From NCBI GenBank assembly GCA_937920085.1, contig CALETE010000013.1:1-28490 (forward strand): 28,490 nucleotides of DNA, read 5' to 3'. The notes beneath the pieces were generated by a model. It ran no database searches, was not told the origin of the DNA, and was given only the letters and a program-made list of their open reading frames with translations. Shown here one piece after another: positions 23,642 through 28,490 of the stretch; position 1 is the first letter of the stretch, and every line of letters starts with the position of its first letter. The translations under genes were made by a program, and so were the position numbers. The DNA is from an uncultured Alphaproteobacteria bacterium (GTDB lineage Bacteria > Pseudomonadota > Alphaproteobacteria > Caulobacterales > Caulobacteraceae).

Positions 23642-24877
23642 CTAGTTGGAGCCGGGCTTGCGCACATAATAGACGGCGGAATTTCCAACCGCATTGGCGA
23701 CCCCAGTGACCGATCTCGCCGAACCGGTACTGGTCGTTGACGTCGACGCACCAACATCGTTCGAATTTGTCTGGTTGTTTGTAATGGTCATTCGTCCATT
23801 GCACTCGGCGCAGGCATAACCGACGACGCCATTTCCGGCGGCACTAGCACTGGCATAGGCGTCATATCCCTCTCCAGCTGAGGTGACGGCTATTGCGTCG
23901 ACGCCCCCGTCATTGATTTGGGTTGAGTCGAGAATGACTTCTCCCCCCAAATCGCCGACGACAATGTTGTTGCCAGTGGCGTGTGCTTCCGTGGAAATGG
24001 CACCAAAGGACGCAGCTGACGAACTCGCCTGACTGCGCACATAGGCGCGGTTCGTTTGTATTGCGTGCGCATCCATTAGGAAGCCTTGATTGATCGCATC
24101 AACGACGTTGCCCACCGCGTTTGTTATGGTTTTGCCGTCCTGCACTTGACCAAAAGCTGTAAACTGCGCGGCAAGCGTCTGAGCTGCATTGTTTGTCTGA
24201 TCGGTGACCATGCGCGCGCCTGAACCATTCGAGCCGGCATAGGTAAGGTCGTTTGCTGACGCGACAGCTTGGAACTGGGCCTCGCCCTTTACGTACGCGT
24301 AAATGCCACCGCCATCAGATTTGACGGTTGATCCATTGGTCTGAATGACCTTGATACCAGCCGTCGAATGATCAGCTGTAATCACCTGGCCATTGCCCTG
24401 GGACTGTATGTAGGAATCTACATCGCCCGCCTGTCCCGTCGGACCTGTGATTTGACTGTGGGCGAGGATCGCTGCCGACCCCGTCTCTTGGAGCAGCACG
24501 TTCGTCATGACGGCGCCGGTAACGCCAACCTCACCTGCATTTCCGACAGCAGTGGTGTTCAAGGAGGTTACGGCACCAGAATTTGAGACGACATTCAATC
24601 TTGTGTCGGCTGTCACATTACCGAGATCGAACTGATTGCTGACAACGTCGGTATCCTGGTCTTCTACGGTCGCTTGGTATTGATTACCTGACCCATGGCT
24701 CTCGCCCACGGTTTGGTCTGTAACGGTCTGAACATCCAGAGTTTGGGTCGCAGAAATGTCGTGGAGTTGAACCTGATCGTTGCGAACCGAGCTTGATACA
24801 GTCTGACTAGTAGCGGCTCCGCACGGAGCGGTCCCGACGATCATTCCAACGAGAAGGATCAGCCCGCGTTTTGGCAT
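23642..24877 (-). CDS. hfaD: Holdfast anchoring protein HfaD
   Basis: HfaD is a surface protein that, with HfaA, fixes the polysaccharide holdfast to the cell envelope in Caulobacter. The 411-residue product has a signal peptide (MPKRGLILLVGMIVGTAPCG, cut near GAA/TSQ). The rest is low-complexity, rich in Asn, Thr, Gly, Ser and Ala, and built of repeats about 48 residues long. It ends in YYVRKPGSN. The only cysteines of the mature protein are a CAEC pair at 356-359. ATG 24875-24877 places the signal peptide at the start and makes the gene overlap hfaB by 71 nt. A longer frame to 24940 would add 21 residues without signal-like features. The name rests on this repeat-rich composition plus order after hfaA-hfaB. 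Confidence 0.85.
   Translation of the reverse strand: MPKRGLILLVGMIVGTAPCGAATSQTVSSSVRNDQVQLHDISATQTLDVQTVTDQTVGESHGSGNQYQATVEDQDTDVVSNQFDLGNVTADTRLNVVSNSGAVTSLNTTAVGNAGEVGVTGAVMTNVLLQETGSAAILAHSQITGPTGQAGDVDSYIQSQGNGQVITADHSTAGIKVIQTNGSTVKSDGGGIYAYVKGEAQFQAVASANDLTYAGSNGSGARMVTDQTNNAAQTLAAQFTAFGQVQDGKTITNAVGNVVDAINQGFLMDAHAIQTNRAYVRSQASSSAASFGAISTEAHATGNNIVVGDLGGEVILDSTQINDGGVDAIAVTSAGEGYDAYASASAAGNGVVGYACAECNGRMTITNNQTNSNDVGASTSTTSTGSARSVTGVANAVGNSAVYYVRKPGSN
23687..24688 (-). repeat. About 48-residue protein repeat in hfaD
   Basis: In HfaD a GN dipeptide recurs at residues 64, 112, 161, 256, 302, 348 and 398, with the variant AN at 208. Steps are 46 to 50 residues. In most units QTN or a close variant lies about 18 residues later: NQ at 81-82, QET 130, QTN 179, QTN 227, QTN 274, QIN 320, QTN 369. 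The DNA is diverged, so this is an old protein repeat rather than a recent duplication. Confidence 0.8.
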
Positions 24878-25820
24878 TGTTTGAATCCAGGTTGTTGTAA
24901 GCGGGAATATAGCCACCGGTAATGCCGACGGATCCATCACCGAGTGGATCGTAGGAAAGGCAGGCTTTGGGGCCGGGCATTCCGTACAAATTTGCTGTCA
25001 TTTCCACGACGGCGCGTTCGACCAAAGATCTCACGGCCAGTTGCATCGGCTCCAGAGCACCGGTACCTGCAGAAACATCAAAGACATTGCCGTCCATGAA
25101 ATCAAAAAGCCCGGCGCCGATCTCGCGACCGACAACCTGCTTTTGGTAGGAAATGACGTCGACAACCTCGAGGGTGCGAGTGTTAATCAAACGCAGGTCG
25201 AGGCCGACATTCATCACCATATAGCGGCCCCGTAAAACCCCCTTGGCCGCGGTTGATTTGACGCCACCGCCGGAAATATCGACCCCAGAAGACCGAATAT
25301 TGAAATTCAGTTCTGTGACTCCCCCAGCCACATAGAAATCTGATCCAGGTACTTGGCCAGCTAGAATGCGCCGATATTCTGCAGCCTTATCGGGAGCAGG
25401 GTTTGGCTCATCAGATATCAGCTTGTTATTGGCGTATCGGAGTTCAAGCTCGGATACGGAAGTGTCGAAGCGCTCGACCAGTGGCATTCCCGCTTTGGCG
25501 AAGGCCGACATCGCCATCAGCGAAGCACCTTGCGTGATTTTCCGCCCGGAGCCATCTGCCTCGGCCTTGCCCGTGTAGTCGGCAATGCGTCCAATTGCTA
25601 TTCTTGGCGCCACCAATCTCGCATTGCGGGCATACCCGGCCATACAGACAAGGGCTGCCGAGTAGGGCGTAGGATTTGGAGTCACAGGTGCCGAGCCCGT
25701 GGGCGCCGCATAGTTTCCCGCCGAACCGGCGATTGGCGTCGCGCAGCCCGTTAGAACCAGAGAGGCCGCAGCAATGAGCGCAACTGTCCGGCCAAGGGTA
25801 GCGATCCTGTGGTCAGTCAT
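24807..25820 (-). CDS. hfaB: Holdfast anchoring lipoprotein HfaB (CsgG-like)
   Basis: HfaB is an outer-membrane lipoprotein related to CsgG, the curli secretion pore. In Caulobacter it is needed for the surface display and stability of HfaA and HfaD. The 337-residue product has a lipobox LVLTGC with Cys26 as the lipidation site. The CsgG-like core follows: VAPRIAIGRIADYTGK, TQGASLMAMSAFAKAG, LVERFDTSVSELELRYANNKLI, FYVAGGVTELNFN and DLRLINTRTLEVVDVISYQKQ. GGAGG lies 8 nt before ATG 25818-25820, the chosen start, which overlaps the hfaA stop by 8 nt. The Arg-rich last 22 residues are encoded in the overlap with hfaD. Confidence 0.93.
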   Translation of the reverse strand: MTDHRIATLGRTVALIAAASLVLTGCATPIAGSAGNYAAPTGSAPVTPNPTPYSAALVCMAGYARNARLVAPRIAIGRIADYTGKAEADGSGRKITQGASLMAMSAFAKAGMPLVERFDTSVSELELRYANNKLISDEPNPAPDKAAEYRRILAGQVPGSDFYVAGGVTELNFNIRSSGVDISGGGVKSTAAKGVLRGRYMVMNVGLDLRLINTRTLEVVDVISYQKQVVGREIGAGLFDFMDGNVFDVSAGTGALEPMQLAVRSLVERAVVEMTANLYGMPGPKACLSYDPLGDGSVGITGGYIPAYNNLDSNNAKTRADPSRWNDRRDRSVRSRY

Positions 25821-26250
25821 GGCCGACGCCTCCATTGGCTAAAGTCGCCCCGGCAGTCACTGAACCGGTATTCGTCTGTTTCGAGGTTACAATGACGGTG
25901 TTGTAATTGCCTTGAGTTACGACAACGAGGTTGTTCCCAATGGCGCTTGCACTGCCTGACCCCGCACCAACGCCTGCAAACGCGTCGACTGCGCCCGTGG
26001 TCGAAGAAAAGGTGGATTGATCCTCGCCCGTAAGGATTAGTCCGTCGACGATGACGCGGTTTCCATTTGCGTCGCGGGTCGAGACATCCACGGGCCTATT
26101 CTCAGAGCCAGCGGTTCGGCCATAGCCGGCATTGAAGCTTGCCGCATTTGCGGTCATGGATTGCGAGACGGCGGGGCTGCTGGAGCCCGAAACAGCTATC
26201 ACGGCGCAGATTCCCCAACGCTGCAGTTTTCTTATTGGGGGGGCATGCAT
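25813..26250 (-). CDS. hfaA: Holdfast anchoring protein HfaA
   Basis: HfaA is a small exported surface protein of the holdfast anchor. In Caulobacter it forms very stable multimers with amyloid-like character. The 145-residue product has a signal peptide (hydrophobic about 12-28, cut near AVSQ/S). A curlin-like segment is near residues 105-127: IGNNLVVVTQGNYNTVIV then SKQTN. Its regular Gln, Gly and Asn spacing recalls the CsgA/CsgB repeat. The same GN...QTN pattern recurs in HfaD. ATG 26248-26250 has GGAG about 13 nt upstream, a weak site. It is the first gene of the hfa operon, divergent from the rhomboid gene. Confidence 0.88.
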   Translation of the reverse strand: MHAPPIRKLQRWGICAVIAVSGSSSPAVSQSMTANAASFNAGYGRTAGSENRPVDVSTRDANGNRVIVDGLILTGEDQSTFSSTTGAVDAFAGVGAGSGSASAIGNNLVVVTQGNYNTVIVTSKQTNTGSVTAGATLANGGVGHD

Positions 26251-26407
26251 TGCGATACAAAAACTCCGCGCGAACCAAACGTGTTAACTATGCCAAGCAA
26301 TGAGCGTGCCACTTCTGACGCATGGTCTCGCGCATGAAGACGTCAGCGATTTGGTTAAGAAGCTATGGTCAACGGGCCTTAATTGCGGACGAAGGAGTGA
26401 ATTGGTC

Positions 26408-27040
26408 GTGAGTGAAGTTCGAGAGCCGCTGTTTCATGCGCCACCCGCAGCTTTGGTGATCACCACTGTTATCCTAGGTGGGTACTTTCTGCAGTCCCAA
26501 GGGCTGCTGGCGCAGGATTTGCCGCGCTGGGGTTATTCAGCCGCCAATCTGGCAAGGGGGCGTCCAGAAACCCTAATTACGGCGCTCTTTTTACACGGGG
26601 GTTGGCCCCACGCACTTATGAATGCGGGTATGGGATTGGCCTTCGCAACACCCGTCGCCCGCTATTTGGGCTCCGACATCCGTGGTCTGTGCGTGTTCGC
26701 ACTCTATTATACGGTATGCGGCGCCCTAGCGAATTATGGGTTTGGCCTTCTGCACCCAGGTAGCCCTGGGGTGCTAATCGGAGCCTCTGGGGCAGTGTCC
26801 GCCTTAGCTGCTGGGGCGGCTAGGATTGTGGGTGGGCGAGGGGAGGTCGGCCCAATTCTGAGTCCTTTTGTCATAGGCATGGGCGGTGCCTGGCTGATCA
26901 TCAACCTTTTAACGGCTGTCCTAGGCTTTGCTCCCGGCGCGGAGGGCGCAGCCGTCGCATGGGAAGTTCACCTGATCGGTTTTGGTCTTGGACTAATCTC
27001 CATCCCATTGGCGGGGTGGCTCGCGGCGCCGAAAGCGTGA
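26408..27040 (+). CDS. Rhomboid-family intramembrane serine protease
   Basis: This inner-membrane protease of 210 residues has about six transmembrane segments. It cuts membrane-anchored substrates using a Ser-His dyad. Ser127 is in the GASG motif and His188 in VHLIGFGLG. The HGGWPHALMN segment (63-72) gives the His and Asn that shape the oxyanion hole. GTG 26408 was chosen: AAGGAG lies about 10 nt upstream, and the protein then opens with MSEVREPLFHAPP, typical of alphaproteobacterial members. An in-frame ATG at 26300 would add 36 residues not expected in the family. The 157 nt between the chosen start and hfaA would hold the divergent promoters. Confidence 0.87.
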   Translation: MSEVREPLFHAPPAALVITTVILGGYFLQSQGLLAQDLPRWGYSAANLARGRPETLITALFLHGGWPHALMNAGMGLAFATPVARYLGSDIRGLCVFALYYTVCGALANYGFGLLHPGSPGVLIGASGAVSALAAGAARIVGGRGEVGPILSPFVIGMGGAWLIINLLTAVLGFAPGAEGAAVAWEVHLIGFGLGLISIPLAGWLAAPKA

Positions 27041-27100
27041 ATTGATTTCACCTGTCATTGGGTGTGAGCTCCTCATATCGGAATAGAGAGGAGCGTTATT

Positions 27101-27529
27101 ATGCGAGTTTCTCAGATCCTGCGGACCAAAGGCGATGTCGTCTTCACGGCAATCCCCCATGATACAGTGGATGCGATCTGCGCCTTGCTTCACGCGAGGC
27201 GGGTTGGTGCCATGGTGATAATGGATGGCGATCGCCTTGCCGGGATTGTTTCGGAACGCGATATTGTTCGGGCTCTAGCTACAGAGGGCGCGGCAGCTCT
27301 CTCGCGCCCAATATCCGCCGTCATGACGACTGAGGTCTATCTGGCGGACCCCGATGATGATGTGGACGCGCTACTGGAGATCATGACAGACCGCCGGATC
27401 CGCCATCTCCCAGTCTGTCACTTGGGCAAGCTTCTCGGCATCGTCTCTATCGGTGACCTCGTTAAGAGCAAGATGACGGAGGTTGAGGCTGAAGCTGACG
27501 GCCTCAAGGCATATATCGCCGCCGGCTAG
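27101..27529 (+). CDS. CBS-domain pair protein
   Basis: This 142-residue stand-alone protein is made of two CBS domains: about residues 7-65 (VGAMVIMDGDRLAGIVSERDIVRAL) and 77-130 (DRRIRHLPVCHLGKLLGIVSIGDLVK). CBS pairs bind adenosine nucleotides, typically AMP, ATP or S-adenosylmethionine, and regulate partners. Here no catalytic domain is fused, so the partner is unknown. GAGAGGAG lies 7 nt before ATG 27101, a strong ribosome-binding site. It lies 60 nt after the rhomboid gene on the same strand and may be cotranscribed. It is the last protein gene before the rRNA leader, and no hairpin terminator is visible after it. Confidence 0.92.
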   Translation: MRVSQILRTKGDVVFTAIPHDTVDAICALLHARRVGAMVIMDGDRLAGIVSERDIVRALATEGAAALSRPISAVMTTEVYLADPDDDVDALLEIMTDRRIRHLPVCHLGKLLGIVSIGDLVKSKMTEVEAEADGLKAYIAAG

Positions 27530-27646
27530 CTGACCCCTAAAGCTCGAGCTCGTAGCTGCTAGGGAGTCCCCGCAGATTTTCCGAGCGGGAAGGTCACGCA
27601 CTTTGTTCCGTGCCAAAACAAGTTTCTGCATTCGTATATTGTCTGA

Positions 27647-27675
27647 TTGACATGCTCCGGGCTCGCCCCTAAACA
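27647..27675 (+). promoter_or_regulatory. Upstream rRNA-operon promoter (candidate P1)
   Basis: TTGACA at 27647-27652, a 17-nt spacer ending in GCCCC, and TAAACA at 27670-27675. The -35 is perfect for sigma-70 and the -10 is moderate. It lies about 540 nt before 16S in a leader with no convincing coding frame. A CCCCCC...GGGGGG hairpin (27676-27694) begins right after the -10 element, spanning the expected transcription start. Confidence 0.55.
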
Positions 27676-27876
27676 CCCCCCTCGCTTCGGGGGGCACAGC
27701 CTCTGGCGGAAAACTCCGGGACTTAAAACTCCTTGATCTTTCCACCAAGGGCCACTAGGTTCCCCCCTCCAATCGAATCGCTGGACTAAAGAGGGAAGCC
27801 CCTCGGCGGCCCGAGAGCGATGTTTTCTCCGGATTTCGGACTTTCCGAGGTTCAGATAAAAATCCGAAAGGATCGG

Positions 27877-27905
27877 TTGACACGAAAGAGGCCGGCCCCT
27901 AGAAC
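27877..27905 (+). promoter_or_regulatory. Main rRNA-operon promoter (candidate P2)
   Basis: TTGACA at 27877-27882, a 17-nt spacer ending in GCCCC, and TAGAAC at 27900-27905, followed by GCCGCC. The GC-rich stretch after the -10 element fits the discriminator of stringently controlled rRNA promoters. It is 230 nt downstream of the similar upstream promoter and 54 nt before the boxA element. Confidence 0.7.
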
Positions 27906-27958
27906 GCCGCCTCCGCCGACCACCGGCGCTAAACAGTGGGGCGGGCGAAAGCCGGTCG

Positions 27959-27970
27959 GGGTCTTTGACA
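27959..27970 (+). promoter_or_regulatory. boxA-like antitermination element of the rrn leader
   Basis: GGGTCTTTGACA resembles the alphaproteobacterial boxA (consensus close to TGCTCTTTGACA), bound by NusB-NusE to keep RNA polymerase from stopping early in rRNA operons. The following ATCGTTGAATTGGAAAGAG also resembles the usual leader of this group. Confidence 0.6.
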
Positions 27971-28076
27971 TCGTTGAATTGGAAAGAGAAACGCAGGCGG
28001 CGGCGCTCTAGCGATGGTCCTAACCAGACCATATAGACGTCGACTAATCTGCGGTCTCTTGAAGACAATACCATGT

Positions 28077-28159
28077 ACGTTTGATTTTCGGATCAAACGT
28101 GAATGGGAACTCGTCAAGAATAAGTAGACCAGAGTAAGTTGGTTCCTGCCCGGAACCAA
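28077..28159 (+). other. Two hairpins in the 16S leader
   Basis: ACGTTTGAT-tttcgg-ATCAAACGT (28077-28100, 9 bp) and TTGGTTCC-tgccc-GGAACCAA (28139-28159, 8 bp) are perfect stems in the leader just before 16S. They are likely parts of the pre-rRNA processing structure or antitermination region. The matching 3' part of the main processing stem lies outside the window. Confidence 0.55.
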
Positions 28160-28183
28160 TGAGCAATGGAGTCAATGTCAACT

Positions 28184-28490
<307 letters not shown>

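Noticed and set aside
26355..26382. TTAA tetranucleotides upstream of hfaA as a CtrA site for the hfa operon
   Set aside because: None of the pairs has the 7-nt spacing. TCAA-N6-TTAA is the nearest and does not fit the consensus.
27541..27550. AGCTCGAGCT palindrome after the CBS gene as terminator
   Set aside because: Perfect but without any loop or T-run; it cannot form a terminator hairpin.
27965..27993. TTGACA at 27965 as a third rRNA promoter
   Set aside because: No -10 element at 16-18 nt. The hexamer is part of the boxA element.
27559..28074. Minus-strand frame of 171 codons opposite the rRNA leader
   Set aside because: It covers the rRNA promoters and boxA, with Arg/Pro-rich composition typical of non-coding GC-rich DNA.

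Overview
The window looks like chromosomal DNA of an alphaproteobacterium of the order Caulobacterales. The 16S rRNA 5' end at the right edge has an alphaproteobacterial sequence resembling Caulobacteraceae and their relatives. A holdfast-anchor operon (hfaA-hfaB-hfaD) points the same way, because it is characteristic of stalked, holdfast-forming bacteria. The genus cannot be fixed from what is visible.

Layout, left to right. (1) 3-2393: the 3' end of an M20 metallopeptidase, facing a minus-strand pair (APH-fold phosphotransferase, then a GNAT acetyltransferase). (2) 2571-6850: a surface-sugar module with a UDP-HexNAc/hexose 6-dehydrogenase (+) meeting a minus-strand pair, UDP-glucuronate 4-epimerase and a membrane 4,6-dehydratase of the WbpM/CapD type. 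(3) 7028-8740: a TorF-type putative porin with a clear terminator, and an SDR oxidoreductase. (4) 8956-14446: sulfate assimilation and cysteine synthesis (cysD, fused cysNC, and further on cysE), with queF, a nitroreductase and a Nudix hydrolase in between. (5) 14510-16392: DUF3126 protein, PhoH-like ATPase and a gamma-class carbonic anhydrase-like protein. (6) 16492-19594: enoyl-CoA hydratase, GMC oxidoreductase and a PAS_5 protein. (7) 19769-26250: a secreted cysteine-rich protein of unknown function, an M16 peptidase and hfaD/hfaB/hfaA, the last four reading toward the left. (8) 26408-27529: rhomboid protease and a CBS-domain protein. (9) 27530-28490: an rRNA operon leader with two tandem promoters of the same build, a boxA element, two leader hairpins and the start of 16S rRNA.

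The genes fall into small functional groups. The sugar enzymes would supply acidic or deoxy-amino nucleotide sugars for an envelope polysaccharide. cysD/cysNC activate sulfate to APS and PAPS, and cysE makes the O-acetylserine that accepts the reduced sulfur. HfaA and HfaD are the exported surface anchor proteins and HfaB is the CsgG-like outer-membrane lipoprotein they depend on.

The most striking pattern read directly from the sequence is a roughly 48-residue repeat running through HfaD (a GN dipeptide at offset 0, QTN at offset about 18), with one recognisable copy in HfaA. Other notable observations are three convergent gene pairs whose stop codons overlap in the same 4-nt geometry, a 12-bp hairpin directly against the ribosome-binding site of the GMC oxidoreductase, the unexplained cysteine-rich secreted protein, and an M16 protease directly downstream of the holdfast-anchor operon.
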